From NCBI GenBank assembly GCA_905178155.1, contig CAJINV010000016.1, forward strand, positions 1,481,199 through 1,545,198: a stretch of DNA of 64,000 bases, written 5' to 3'. The translations under genes were made by a program, and so were the position numbers. The notes beneath the pieces are model-generated. The model was not told the origin of the DNA. It ran no database searches and saw nothing but the letters and a program-made list of their open reading frames with translations. Source of the DNA: Amoebophrya sp. A120. Its lineage: Eukaryota; Sar; Dinophyceae; Syndiniales; Amoebophryaceae. Of the stretch, positions 1 to 12,800 are shown one piece after another (the stretch's first letter is position 1; each line of letters opens with the position of its first letter).

Positions 1-2762
1 AAAGGACGATCAGCAATTCCGATGTGTACCACCGCGCCCGCTCGAACGCCGAATACCGTGGGTAGAGGTCGCACCGGCCGTAGTAGTCCGGCATTTATGC
101 AATACAAATTTTCCGTACATGTACAAAGTGCATCACAAATTCCACCAATTTGGTGCGTGACACTTGTCATGCTAATCTAGGATCGAGGCCCACTTTTGTC
201 ATGCAGACACCGCATTTGTACGTGTACGGGAAATTTACTGTGGATAGCATTTGGAGGAAGACGATGAACATGAAGGTGAATGGCCAGTAGGTGCGGAAAA
301 GGATGTTTTTCATGAAGTCGTTGTGGTAGGGCAGGAACTTACACATCACCATGCCGTACACGTAGATCTTCACCAAGTGAACGAATCCGATCAAATCCAT
401 CGGCAAAAACCAGCGGATCACCCACGTGAAGATGATCAGAATGTAAGCGAGATGTCTCGTCGTTCCCAAACACATGGCGAGCGCGACCAGGAACAGAATC
501 CCGAAGAACTCTGCCATGCCAATCGCGTGGGTGGTCAGCGTTTTCACCGTGTCTGCGCCCCCGACGTCCGCGTCTTCAAGAATCCCGCTGCTGTAAATCA
601 CGGTGGTCGCCAACGCAATAGCCCCGTAGACCGCGGTCAAACCGATCATCTTTCCGTTCGTGACGCCGAAGGGGTGCGCGTAGCGCCACAGGATCATGCG
701 TCGGACCGGGTAGGTCAGGATGGCGTTCTATGAAGTGTAAAAATGTCTGGGTCTGGAAGAATGCACGTTTGTCATGCTTGTCTGGCATGACTCTTGAATC
801 TGTCACGCACGTTACCCAAGAGCTCCATTTTTCTGTCATGCAGAAACGCAGTTTGTCATGCAGAATAGGCAACACCTAGAAGCTCAGAAACTTGTCATGC
901 TGAGCCAGCACTTGTGGCCTCATCATGATACGCCACCCAGCATCACAAGTTTCCAGACCCAGACATTTTTGCACTTGATACGTTCATGATCAACATGAGC
1001 ACGAACGTCATCTGGTAGATGGTTTGGCCCTGGCTGAATTTCACATCCGAGCCGTCGTTGATCCAGTCCGCGACGAAATTGGCTCCCACCCCAATCGCGA
1101 ACACTGCGGAGAGCCGGAGGATGTAGAAAAGCAACGGTGCGTGGGAAAGAACGTAGCACCAGCCGGAGATGAGGTAGAGAAAGGGCAGCACCCAATTCAA
1201 AGCCCCGAATACGTTCCACTCCGCGTACCCCCTTGACCCCCCGTGCTCGGTCACAACACACATGATCGCGAGAGTTCTTCCGAAATCCAGAAAGTACAGC
1301 CGCTCCTTCTGCGGCCGGTTCACAAACTCCCAGTAGAGATCCGTGAAAATCGGCAGGGGAAGCGGGTTTTTCGCGAGCGTGTCACCGTCATCATCTTGTT
1401 CTGCAGCGGCTGTTGTTGTTGACCCTTTTCCACCTTCTCGCAAGTCGGATTTTGTACGCACCACAGAAGAAGTCGACTGTCTTGTACTACCATTCCCCCG
1501 AGCGGACAAATCCGTATTCAAAAACTCCTTCGCGTCTCCCTTGGATTCAAAATTTGTCGCGCCGATTTCCCGCATGTTTTCCTTCGTGGACACCAATTGC
1601 GCACCAAGCCCGAAGCTGAAGGAGTTGTTCTGGAGCGCGGTGGCGTCGGCGATTAGTGGTGCAGATGAATCAGTAGTAGAATTCTCGTCCGAGCCGGTTT
1701 CGGCCGCATCCGTGGACTGGGACTCCCCTTCCGCCTTGTCCTATGGGATTCTCAAGCGTTACACATACACTCTGAACTGTTGCATGGATTTGCCATGCAA
1801 AACTACCTTAAGCCGCCAGATGATCAAGCGCCTTCGCATGACAAATCTCCGAAGTAGGGCTAGACAGGATGCAAATCTGTCTCTGTGCCAAATCTGTGAT
1901 GCCAACGCAGCAAGCTTACTCCTTGGACTGTTGCTGTTCTTGCATTGCAAATTCATGTAACAATTGAGAATGTAACATTTGAGAACTCCATATGTCCAAC
2001 CAAGTCTTCTTGTTTTCCTCCACCGCGGAGTGGTAGGTGGCGCGCTTGCGTGTGCTGGTGATGCGCGCGGTGGCGTCGCCGGCAGAAGGCTGGACCTCGG
2101 TGGCGCTGTTTTTGATTGTATTTTTGGATGCAGCTGGCGGATCGGTATTGTACTATTTGAACAACCACGTTGTCAGACGATAATTCAAATGTCGCAAGTC
2201 AAATACAAATTCAAATTGTACTATCGGTGCAAGAAAAGCCACGGCGTCGACCTTGACCGTGTGAAAGTTCCTCGATTTAAAACGACAAGTAGATCATGCA
2301 ATGCAAAATTTAATCCAAATCACAGTACTGCAACTTTTCGTCCGCCAGAATGTCCTTTCGACTCAAAACCCGCCCATCGCTGGTCTCCCGCTTGTCAATG
2401 AACGAAATCGCGACAACTAACCCGATGCAGAACGCGAAAAAAATTGGGAAAAAAATTTTCGCCCCGGTTCCGCTCCAATCGATGTCGTATGTTTGTCCCT
2501 TCTGGCACTGCTTTTTCACGATAATATGCGAGTCGTAGTCCAAAATGAGACCCTTGTCGTAATGGTCATACCACCAGTCCTCGACTTTTTCGTCCGTCTC
2601 GACGAATTGCGTCGCAGAGGCTTGTTGCACCAGCGCTTCGAGGTTGTGCAAAAGAGAGAGGAGGAGGCACAGGAAGGTGGTTTTCGAGGCCTTTGATGAT
2701 GAGAGTATCGTCGTCAACATGCTGCCGGGCCGCAGCTCGTCGTTCTTCCGAGGTTTCCTCAT
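1..2762 (-). CDS. Multi-pass membrane protein, acyltransferase-3-like (3' end outside window)
   Basis: Proposed exons, minus strand: 2325-2762, 1993-2149, 981-1736, 247-723, 1-90, giving 639 complete codons plus one base at the window edge. The start is the ATG at 2762. The N-terminus has a hydrophobic stretch, and a membrane segment (IFFPIFFAFCIGLVVAISF) precedes a Ser/Thr-rich linker. After the linker comes LYFLDFGRTLAIMCVVTEHGG and then many hydrophobic helices. The RTLAIMCVVTEH pattern and the run of helices weakly recall the acyltransferase-3 family (membrane O-acyl transfer); this is inference and other multi-pass families are possible. All four introns are non-canonical. Three are inverted-repeat introners and the first (2155-2324) only has a 5-bp direct repeat. 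A GT-AG reading of that first intron would run into a stop codon in the next exons. Confidence 0.75.
96..246. mobile_element. Introner, family B, in gene 1
   Basis: A 151-bp element begins TATGCAATAC and ends CTGTGGATA. Its ends are inverted repeats centred on AAATTTtCCGTACATGTAC and GTACGTGTACGGGAAATTT. The 5-bp target duplication is GCATT (91-95 and 247-251). Removing the element and one copy joins ...FIVFLQM to PDYYGRCDLYPRY in frame. The interior contains TTTGTCATGC. Confidence 0.85.
729..980. mobile_element. Introner, family A, in gene 1
   Basis: A 252-bp element whose ends are inverted repeats reading (T)GYAAAAATGTCTGGGTCTGG. The target duplication is CGTTC (724-728 and 981-985). Excision with one copy gives ...MLIMN-AILTYPVRR in frame. 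It is nearly the same sequence, same length and same orientation as the element at 54567-54818 in a different gene, which implies recent movement. Confidence 0.9.
1742..1992. mobile_element. Introner, family C, in gene 1
   Basis: A 251-bp element starting TATGGGATTCTCAAGCGTTACA and ending TGTAACATTTGAGAACTCCATA (inverted repeats). The target duplication is TGTCC (1737-1741 and 1993-1997). Excision joins ...EENKKTWL to DKAEGESQ in frame; without it a TAG stop follows at once. The relative at 32716-32936 interrupts gene 7. Confidence 0.85.
2155..2324 (-). other. Non-canonical intron 1 of gene 1, without obvious inverted ends
   Basis: Direct repeats AGTAC (minus strand) flank 170 bp. Dropping the 170 bp plus one repeat joins ...DEKLQY to NTDPPAAS in the frame the next exon needs. 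The GT-AG option is one base longer and leads to a stop. I see no terminal inverted repeat, so this may be a decayed or different element. Confidence 0.6.
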
Positions 2763-4511
2763 TCTCGGTGGTGTTTGATGATGACAGTAAGGGTTTCGCT
2801 TTGCTTTTATCTTTTGGCACGTAAGAGTAAAAATGCTTTACGAATTTACAAGACGAGAAACAGAGAAGAAGTCGGGAGATCGAGGTGTAGTTTCTCCTCC
2901 TGCAGTTTGTATCTCGCGTACTCGAGTGGTCGTGACTTGGCTTTACATACAGTTTCAACGACCACGTCTTTTCGTCTTTATTTGAATACACTCAATTCTC
3001 AATACTTTTACCTTTGCGCAGCTGTCGGTCCAAGAACTCTATCGCGCCACAACGCAACTTTCTACTTCTTGGCTGTTTTCACGCGACCGAAAACGATGCA
3101 GCATCAACAAGCAACCGAGAAGAAGAAACCATGTGCAGCTAGTTACCGAAGAATGCAGCCTGTTGTATCTTCATACCGAGAAGCAAAATGATTATAGCTT
3201 GTCTTCAAAACAATAAATCCTTCTTTGGCCCGACATCAAGAAACTCTGCCTACGAAAACCTCAGTCGAGACCAGATGCATCGAGTCGTACGGCTTTCGGT
3301 TTGTTCGTCTCGTCTCCAGGCAACAATTGTTCTGCTTGCGCGATAGGCACCAGACCGAACTCAATTTGATGCGCAACAAGGGACGACATCAGGCCAACTC
3401 AGCCTACTTCTCTCTGACTATGTATGAGCAGCAGAACAATGTGATTTCGTACTAGTGGTTCGTGTGCGCAGTTCCTGTTCCTAAAAGTTAAGTCCGTCTA
3501 ATATCTTTCGGCAGCTCTTTTCGTATTCTTACCGGGATACGGCTGAGAATCGTATTTTGGTTCTTCTGCCTTTACAACGTGAAGAAATGGGGGTGCTTTC
3601 TCATTTCTGGGAAATAGTTTCACTTTCATGCTTTAGTTGTCCTTCATACGACATTCCGGGGTCCGGTTCTTTCAGATTTTGCGTGTTTGTTGTTTGTTCT
3701 TCTGAGGGGTGTGTGTTGTTTGTTCCTACAACATGTAAGTGAAACGGCGTAGCAGGGGAGTCATCTAATTGTCAGGGTTCGTGCTTCTCGCACGCAAGGC
3801 ATTTCTACTGTGCTACCTCCATCTTGTTTTAGGAAAAATGTGAAACAATACTATACAAATCATGTTCATGATACGTGTTAAGATAAACGTGTTAATCTAC
3901 AGCGATGTGATGTGTCAAATCAAAGAATACTCATGTCAAATTGAAAAAAGCTATAACGTCGGGTGCAGTTCAAGCAATAAGTAAATTGTGTTATATTCTG
4001 ATTAAAAACGGAAAACTGAGTGCAAAAGTAGTATTTGTATTTGAAATGGAGACGCTAAGCGACGAGCTGTTCCTGTGACTTCCGACAGAAGATGTTGTTG
4101 AAGATCTTGTGGCTGTGCAAATCTGAAAATAGAAAACCGAAACATTAAAGCGATGAAAGATCATGGAAAATAATTAAACAAGACAAGTTTTTGATAGTCG
4201 TATCGCGTAAAAATGCTGAGTGGAAAAGAAAGACTTTTTTACTAGTGTTGTCAAAGAAACCGAGTAAATTAATAAGTAAGCTGGAAAGATTTCTTCTTGC
4301 ATTCGCGCTGTTTATTTTGTCCGTTCAGTTCGTCTTTCTCCACGACGGCAAAATAAAAAAGAAAATGTTTTTCGTGCCTAAAAAGTGCGTAAAAGTAAAT
4401 CTAAATAATACATGGTCAAACAAAATAATGTACTGAATACTGAAGTAAAAAAATAAAGTACTTGAGCAAAAAAACATCGCTACTGTCAACATATGCCCAG
4501 CACCACTACTC
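2763..4511. other. Intergenic, no gene seen
   Basis: About 1.75 kb between the start of gene 1 and the stop of gene 2. Only short unsupported open frames occur on either strand. The stretch becomes AT-rich from about 3830 to 4480. I see no repeat or RNA gene in it. Confidence 0.6.
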
Positions 4512-6650
4512 TTAGCGCCCGATGTCGAACTCCTCCCCATCACTCTCGTCTTCGGCGCCGGCCTGTCGCCCCCGCCCCCGTACCGGAGGAGCATCATCAT
4601 CCTGCGTTTCGTATGTTTGCTGCGCGTGTCGCGCCCCCCCCGACGGCAGGCGAAACGCATCCTGCCCGGCCAGTTCCAGCTCCCCCGCGAAGTCGCCACC
4701 GTTCGCGGCCATTTGTTCAACATTCTCCGGTTTGAAGTGGCCGTCCATCCCCTCGACCGACCCGTGTTCCTTCGTCGTCCAAACTTCGGTTTCGACGGAC
4801 GCGAAGCAACTGGAGACTTCCCCGTGGAACACTAGGTTTTCCGCGTTGACCCAGAAAGTCTCCGTTTCCGCGTAGACGTCGAGATCGACTTTCACGGTAT
4901 AAGGTGTTTCCGTGTCGAACTGCTCAATCATTTTTGCGTCGTCGACAATCGATTGTTTCGCCAGCATGTTCCCCTCGTCAGCTCCAACTTCGTCGTCTTC
5001 TTGCAGCGCTGCAGCAACGTCTTCTGCGGTGAGCTGCGACTCATCATCTTGCGAAGCCGATTCTGCTGTTGGCGCACCCATCAAAATAGCCGCGCCTTCC
5101 GCCTTTTCGGCCTCTTCCTGACCTGGGTACATCGCGGCTTTCATTTTCTTTTGCTCGAGAGCCAATTGGGCCGGATCCTGCTCCTCCAAAAACGGATTCC
5201 GAATTCCTCGGCCCCCGTACTGTGCCTGCCAGGCCGCGGCGGTTTTGAACATGTGCGATTCCCGGTACGTTTTTGGCTGCAAAATGCACCGCATGAACGG
5301 GATATGCATTGCAAAAGTATCGTACTAGTATGAATTGCATCACAAATTTTTTCAAAAGGAAAAATGGAATTTGTAATGCTGATTCATCTAAAAAGGGATA
5401 TTTGTGACGCATGATAGCAATTAGTACGAGTACGATACTTTTGCACAGGATACGGTATGGACAGGGACAATTTCGAAAAAACGTCGTCCACGCGCCGCTT
5501 TTTGTTTTCTAACTCCCGGGCCGCGGCCTTCGCTTGCTTTTCCGCGTTGATTTTGGCCCGCTTTTCCTGGTATTTTTTCTGCCGAACGTCACTCTGCTCC
5601 TGCGGCACAGTACTAGAACCCTCCTCCTCCTCCTCATCATCTTCAAACTGCACCAGTTCGTCGCTGGTCGCGATAGAGGACAACAGAATGTCGGAAAAGT
5701 CCTCGCCAACCTCGTCAACGCTCATGCAGTCTTTCATGTGTTCGTAGGCGGTGTCCAGCAGATCTTCAGGCGAGTAGATGTGTTGCACGTCTGAATCCGC
5801 CGGCTCTTTGATCGGTTGCGCATGTACTAGCCACTGCCCCAGCGAACGGTTGTCCCCCTTTGTGCTGTTGAATTGCAGCAAGACCCCGGAGTACACCTTG
5901 GTCGCAAAGTCTCTCCCACTTTGGTCCACAACTTCCTTCGACTCGCCTTGGGCCGACGCCGGGCAAATGGTAACGTAGTCGCCCGGCCGGATGACCGCGT
6001 CGCGGCTCGCGACCGCCTTGATCTTACTGAAGGATAAAGCCGCTTCGTAGGTTTTGCGCAAACCGACAATCTCTTTATTGCTCAAACCCGCGTTTTTCTT
6101 CTCATCTTCGTTCTTACCGGCACTGGTGTCCACAACATCTTTGGGGCCGAGCCCGCCGAGAAGGGATCCATCGTCATTTTCCGCTTGGTTAGTACCAACA
6201 TCGGGCGAAGACGCTCCTGTCATCGCCAGCTCGTCCGTACCCCACCAGAGAAACAGACTGATCGCGTTGGGGAAGAGGCTCTGCAAAATCATCGTGTCTT
6301 CTGACAACAGGCGGCTGTTGTAGCTGATGGTTGACAACGGTCCAGAAGATGCACCACCGTTTTTACCCTGCACGGCGACAAGGTCATCCGCCTGCTCCTG
6401 CAACATTTTGTACACCGGTCGCCAGTCATTGTTGTCCTCCGAGTCCTGGTTCACGACCCGTTTGATGAGTTCGTTCCGTGCATTCGGCGGCAGGTTGGCA
6501 ACGACTTTTTGAATCGCAAACAGCTGTCGCCGCACGGCACCATAGTTGTTCAAATCAAACTTGTTCGCAAGAAGCCCGCCTGCTTTCACGGTTTCGTCGG
6601 AAGGCCAGCTGTGGGAGTATGTAAGGAGGTGATTTGGATGCTTTTGTCAT
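4512..6650 (-). CDS. Unknown acidic protein, 5' end unresolved
   Basis: Two exons are clear on the minus strand: 5453 to about 6645, and 4512-5297, ending with a TAA at 4512-4514. They encode at least 640 residues with no family I recognise. The first exon carries an acidic run (DDEEEEEGS) and a charged region rich in Lys, Arg and Ala (QKKYQEKRAKINAEKQAKAAARE), probably a coiled coil. The C-terminus is acidic and ends near ESDGEEFDIGR. The frame is open up to a TGA near 6645 and has no ATG there, so a further 5' exon is needed. One candidate begins at the ATG at 6771, only 65 bp after the stop of gene 3, but I cannot fix the splice. Confidence 0.65.
5303..5452. mobile_element. Introner, family D, in gene 2
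   Basis: A 150-bp element starting TATGCATTGCAAAAGTATCG and ending CGATACTTTTGCACAGGATA. The flanking 5-mers are CGGGA (5298-5302) and CGGTA (5453-5457), one mismatch. Excision joins ...FSKLSLSIP to FMRCILQPK in frame. The interior contains ATTTGTAATGC and ATTTGTGACGC. Confidence 0.85.
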
Positions 6651-6835
6651 GATGGGCGTGAGGCGGTTATTCATGCAACACATGGACAACGAGCAACAGA
6701 AGTTTTTCTTTAGAATCAATCTGCATCAAGAAAGCGATGTTTGCTACTACAGCTAGCTGCGCACTACTCATTTTATTCATATTGCAACTGCAACATCTTC
6801 ATTGTCGAAATAAGACGAACACGAACCACAAACCC

Positions 6836-9800
6836 TTACCCGTTCGTGTGTTCTTTCCAATCATCCACCTGATTCGCAAACAACGGCAATCTCAAGCCCT
6901 GCCCAGCGGAAACCTCGTTGCACTGCAAATAGGCGTATCAAAAGTGAAAGTGTCTGGGTCTGGAAGAATGCAACTTGTCATGCTGATTTTGGATTCTAAA
7001 AAAATCTGTATTGCATGAGCAGCAAAGAGAGCCCAACAAGGTTTGCTACACGGACAGAGCATTTGTCATGCGGTATATTGATCAGGAAGCCCTCACAAAA
7101 TCTGTGATGCTAGGGCATGCATCACAGACATCAGGAGTCATGCAAAATGTGCATGACAAGCCTGGCAATCTTTCAGACCCAGACATTTTTACATTTGATA
7201 AGGCGTAGATCAGTTTCGCGTACGCCTGTTCCGTTTGGTGCTGCCGCTGGTCCCGGGTGACATGGCTGGTGGAGAGCGAGAGCTTCTTCATTTCTTGCTG
7301 TTTTTGTTGATGTTGCTCCACCTTCTTCTTTTCTTTTTCCAGCATCGACGCGGCACCTTGCTCCGTCTCGTCCCCGTCCCCATTCTCGACGTCGCCCCCC
7401 TCTTGATCCTTTTCGACTTCCTTGATGGTTTCTGCGATTCCGGCGAAATACTTCCAGTCTAAGTCACTCCCGTCCACAATGACGATGCAGTTGAAATTTT
7501 CCTTCAGCAATTCTTCCCCACCGCACGCTTCTACCATGAAGTTGAAAACCACCGTGCAGGTGTTGCCGTCCGCCCGGCCCAGGAGGTTCATGCAGGTGTC
7601 AAAGGGCTTGTCAGGCGGGAGTGCCAGCACCTCCTTGTCCCCAGCGTCACCCTTGACTAAGTTGTCGTAAAGGGCTTTGTCGCAAACGGAGGTGTCAAAA
7701 TCGTCTTGGTCCTCTTCTTCTTCCTCTTCCTCGAGCTCTTCTTTCACGGACTTGCTCTCCGCTTCAGATGCAGCTGCTAGCTCATCTTCAGATTTCTTCT
7801 GAACGAAGGAAGCATCATCGTCCTTAGAAGCACCCGGCCCTGTAGCGGACATCCCTGCAGCCACAGATGTAGTCGTGGCTGTATCAGTTGTGGAAGTGTT
7901 CTTGGCTTTTTCAGAGTCTGTCGACGGTGCCGGTGTCGTCTGAGGCGGAGAGCTGGTTGTCGCAGAACTAGAATCCTGTTGGCTTTTTTCGTTCGCCGAG
8001 GCTGCACCGGGAGCAGGTCCTTTTTCTGCGTCTTCGAGGAATGACGGTGGAGTGGACGTTGGAGCGACAGTCGATGTAGGTGTAGCACTGGGCGTCATGA
8101 CTGGAGGCGCGGCAGAAGTCGTAGACATTCTTGCAGTTGTCTTTTCGCCATTGGGAGTTTCAGAAGTTGCTGGACTTTCATCAATTTTGTTCTTATCCTC
8201 GTCCTTCTTCTCCACGAACGAAGCAGCCGATGTCGTTGCCGTTGCCGAGCCTTCGCTCACCACGGGCGGCGACGTGGAGGTTTCTGCAGGAGCAGGTGAA
8301 GAGTCCTCCTTCGTCAGCTTAGCGTCCGAACTGCTGCTGGCATTGCCATTGGCTCGTCCTTCGACAGTGTTTTCCGCGGGGGCGGGTTTCTGAGAGTCCG
8401 AGTTTCCGTTAGCTTCACCCGTCTCTCCAGAGTTGCTGTGCTGTTCCTTCCCATCTTCTTTCTCGACGAACGAAGCTACCGTCGTCCCTCCGGTTCCCGT
8501 GGTAGATGCCATAGGCACCTCCGAGAGGGGAGGGCCAGCCGTTGTGCTCGCGCTTACAGCCGGAGAAGATGTAGTTACAGGTAAAGGAGTAGAAGACGCA
8601 GAGTTCGGGGCACTAGCCTGCGGCTCGTCATCCAGAATAGGCAGTCGCGGTCCGTCGGCTTCATTCTCACCCTCGACCTTCCGCTCCGAAAAAGACGACG
8701 AGGAGGCTGAAGCAGGGACTCCTTGCGTGGGAGAAGTAGCAGCCCCGGTGCTTGTTCCACCAGCTGTACTACCCTCCGCAGCCGCCTTTTCCTCCTCCGC
8801 CGCCTTCCGGTGGTTTTTCGACTCCCCCTGGTCTCCCGCGCAACAATTTTGTGAGGAAAAATCCCCCCTCCCCATACCAGAACTGGATACTTCTCAAAAT
8901 TTGTGATGCTGATTTGAGGTCACAAATCGTCTCTGTATTGCAAGAAGACAAATAAAAGAACCCCGCCGCGTTCTGCAGGCAATTTGTAATGCTGTCTGGC
9001 CTACAGAGAACGTCCCTACCTTGCTAGGTGCCTACACCAAAACATCCCTAGTCCCGCTTTGTATCTGTCTGCAGTCCTCCACTGCAAGACAAAGCCGATT
9101 TGTGTACACAAATCCCGCATCACAGATTGAGATTTCCATTTCGATATGGGGTGGGGGGATTTTTCCTTTTGATAAACAGCCCTGAAACCCCGCGGAAGAC
9201 GAGGAGGAGCTGTCGAGGCCGATGCTGCCACGGTACCGTGCCTGGACTGGCTCCTCAACGATGGTCTCTTCCGAGTCTTCGTCTGCCGGATCGTGGTCGT
9301 CCTCACGGATTCTCACGTGCATCGTGCTGCACTTGGGCCGCCGATTGTTGCGGTTCCTGCGCCGGCGCTTGCTTTCCTTTCTGGATCTGGCCTGCCTGTC
9401 TGTCATGGTCGAATTCGTTGTTTTCGCGTCCTCTTCGTCCCCGCCACAGCACCACGACGTGCTCTCGTCATCCTTGCCGTATTTAATCTTACTCCCTGCC
9501 AGTTTTCTCGCGGCCACAGCGTTCGGATCGGTGGTGGGAGCGGACCCTTCCGTGACCGCCGCCAGTTCCTGGTCGGAGAGGGAAGTGGTGGCGGAGTCGC
9601 TTTTTTTCTTCTTCTCTTCCATGAAAGAGGACGCAGTACTCGCGGCCGTTGCAGACGCGTCAGCAGCGGGAGCTTCAGTAATAGCGGTTGTTTGTTCCGC
9701 GGCTGGAGGTGGTTGTGTAGTTTGCTCCTCCGCCGCCGCCGCTTGTTCCGCTTCTTCCAGCTTTTTCTTTTCCTCCTCAAGCTCCGCCGCCTCTGCCGCT

Positions 9801-12800
9801 TCATATGCGTGCTGGTCATCGACGAGAGCCTGATCGCACAGGTCCGCGATGCTTTGGGAACCCGGAAAAGCAGAAGCAGAGATGGACATTTGCAAGGGCG
9901 GCGCGGGCGACGTTCCTTCTCCTCCTCCCCCTTCCGATTGAGGAGTCGTTGTCGCACGGAGATGATCCTTGTCGTATCCTGTGCAAAAGTGTCGCACTCG
10001 TATTGCAATCATGCATTACAAATCCTTTTGTTAAGGTAAATCTGCATTACAAATTTCATCCCTCACGCTGAGGAAATTTGTAACGCATTTATACGAATAC
10101 GATACTTTTGCAGTTCATATGTCGGTCACGGGAGCAACTCCGCACTTTTCCTGCACCGTGCCCTCGGGCAAGTCAAGTTCTTATGAAAGCCTCAGGTTGG
10201 AAATCCTCAAAGTAGTGGAAATAATTTGTAATGCAAAAAAACGACTCCAGTTGAAGCGCCATTTGTAGTCGGCGCATGACAAATTTCCCGCACACGCAAA
10301 ACGTGTCTGTCATGCTAGTTAGGCAAAGGGGTGCCCTTCTGTCGTGCTAATCAGCAGCCCAATTCTTCACCCCTAGCAGGACAACAGTCGGCCTCCATTG
10401 TGTCCTCTGCAATACAGTCTTTTTTGCCTTGCATTTCATGCATCACAAATTATTTCCACTTTGAGGATTTCCATTCTGAGGCTCTCATAGTTCTTTCTCC
10501 AGCTTCGCGAAGGACCGCACCCGCCCGACCGCAAGGGGTTCGATGGTGAACAGCGCCACCATGGGAATCGCAAACTGCTCCGCGATAAAGTCGTCTTCTA
10601 GCAAGGAAAAATCTGAGAGGTCTTGTTGCGGCGTTGTGGGAGTCGTGGTTTCTGGTTTGTTTCCCTCCCCAAAGAGAGCGCCGGTGTTGCCGAAATTGTT
10701 TTTGTCTTCCTTTTGTTCTTTTTCCACAGGAGGTAAAGCCAGTACCTCGTCGATTTTCAAATTGCAGGTTTCCAGCACCGAGTAGTTGTCCCGACGTTTT
10801 TTCAGGGGTAAGAACGTGACGCCAGACGCGAACCGGTAGAAGTTCCAGTACGCCAAATCGTTTGGAAAAGTAACGAACCGCGCCATCCACGCAGATCGGG
10901 CCACCGCGGTCGGCTGCCAGAGAAAGGAGGGCACGTTCAACGCACCGCGGCCGTACATCATCAGAGTGAGCAAGAGTCCCGCCTCCTGGTACCGCTTCGC
11001 TTCGTCTTGCTGGGATACAGCTGTAGGCTTTAGCGCTGCTCCACCTGAGACCATCTTCTTCGCGTCTTGATCAACATCATCTCCCAAGAAAATAGTGTCC
11101 TCTTTCGGAAACATGAGCATGTCCGCGATCACACTCAGCGCCAGCATCGGGTAGCTCGCCCGGCGGAAGTCATTTTTCAAGGTCGGCGCAAGGGTAGTTG
11201 TCGTGGTCGTTTCTTCGCCTCCGTAGGGGCTGTAGTACTTGCTTTTCGGGTAGTAGCACCACTGCGTGATTTCCAAGTGCGCCCGCGGGGAGTAGCAGAA
11301 CCCGGCCAGGTTGCAGCTCGCGGGGTCGTGGAAAAACACGGACAGCGGGCTGGGAATCCGGTCCTTGTCCTCCACTCGACAATCCCGGGAGTCCCGAACG
11401 CGCTTTTCGTACACGAAAACGGAGTCGGCGAAACAGCACTCCTTGTCGGTTTCGTCACCGGGGCAGCAGGCGGAGTCGTCGCCGTCGGTCAAACCCTGGA
11501 GCACGCAGCCCAGGTTGTTTTTGCACTTAGCAGTTTCGAGAACGGCAAAAGAACCAGTGGGGCGGGGCGTTGAAGAGGAAGTCGTGGTGGTTACCAGTTC
11601 CATACCCGGGATCTCGTAGGGCAGTTTCGTTTCCAGCTGCGCATCGGGTTTTGCTAACCCGCAGTGGTTCGGCCTGGCCCAGACAAAACCCGGGCAGGTT
11701 TGCTTCTTCGCACACAAATTCGCGCAGAGTTCCGGCCGGTCGATCATGATTTTCGTGTCTTCCTTTTTGTTCTCACCGCCCAAATGCGTCACGACATCAG
11801 TTTCCAGCGCGTCCCATTGGACGTTTTCGAAACTGTGCTCGCGGAAGGGGGCGAGCGCCGTGAACACCTCGGGGAGCTGCAGTTTAGAAGATGACCCATG
11901 CCCGCTGTGCTGCAACGCAACCGGCAAGAGGGACTTTTTCCGGTCAAAATACATCTTGTACCAGGCACCGCACACATCGGTCATCGTGCTGCTGTACCGT
12001 TCCGTGTGCGTGTAGTCCAGTTTGTGAGGGGCGTCGCCTGCCTTCATCTCCGCCTCGCACTTCCCGGTGTGTTTGTTGCAGTCCGGTAACGGACTGAGCC
12101 TCCCCGGCGTTTTGCTTGAGCACACCTGCCCCAGGTTTTTCGCTCCGCACACGTCTTTGTTCACGCCGGGAATAATGCCGCCGATCAGTGGGCACACGTC
12201 GCGGACTTTGTACACCGTGTTCCGCCACGCGCCGCCGCAAGCGTAATAGGACAAGGGTGATCTACCTCTCGTGTGGACCCACGAACACTTCTTGTTGCAC
12301 TGCGTGATCGGAACCTGTTTGTACGCCTTCGGGTCGATTTCGTGCGGCATCTTGTCCTCCCCGCACCAGCACTCCCCACCAAATTGCACGCCAAAGTAGA
12401 CCATGTTCGGGTTTTGCTCGAGGCAGTGCTTGCGGCAGACTTCCGGATGCCCGGAACCCTTCCGGGGCTTGTACACCCTTTTTCCATTATCGACGAAACA
12501 CCCGACCCGGGAATAGGGCTCCACGGAGCAGATCAGGTTGCCGGACAGCGTGTGTTCCTGCTTGTTCAAATCATCTTCCAACAAGTGCAGGCCCTTCCGC
12601 AGCAGCCCGCGGGGCGGGATTTTCATGGGAAAGAGCGTGCAGACGCGGTCTTGGTAGTGGTTGGACGCGATTCCCCCCTGTTCCACCCACGCGGGAATCG
12701 GTTCGAACAGAAAACTGTTGCACAGCGCATTCCGCTCACAGGCCTCGTGGCACAAATCGATGGTGGCGTACTGGTAGCGGGCACTGCACCCCTCCAGCCC

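Noticed and set aside
729-980. Peptide ends such as MSGSG or CKNVWVWK at many exon borders
   Set aside because: They are read-through of the family A inverted repeat, which happens to be open in several frames. They are not conserved protein tails.
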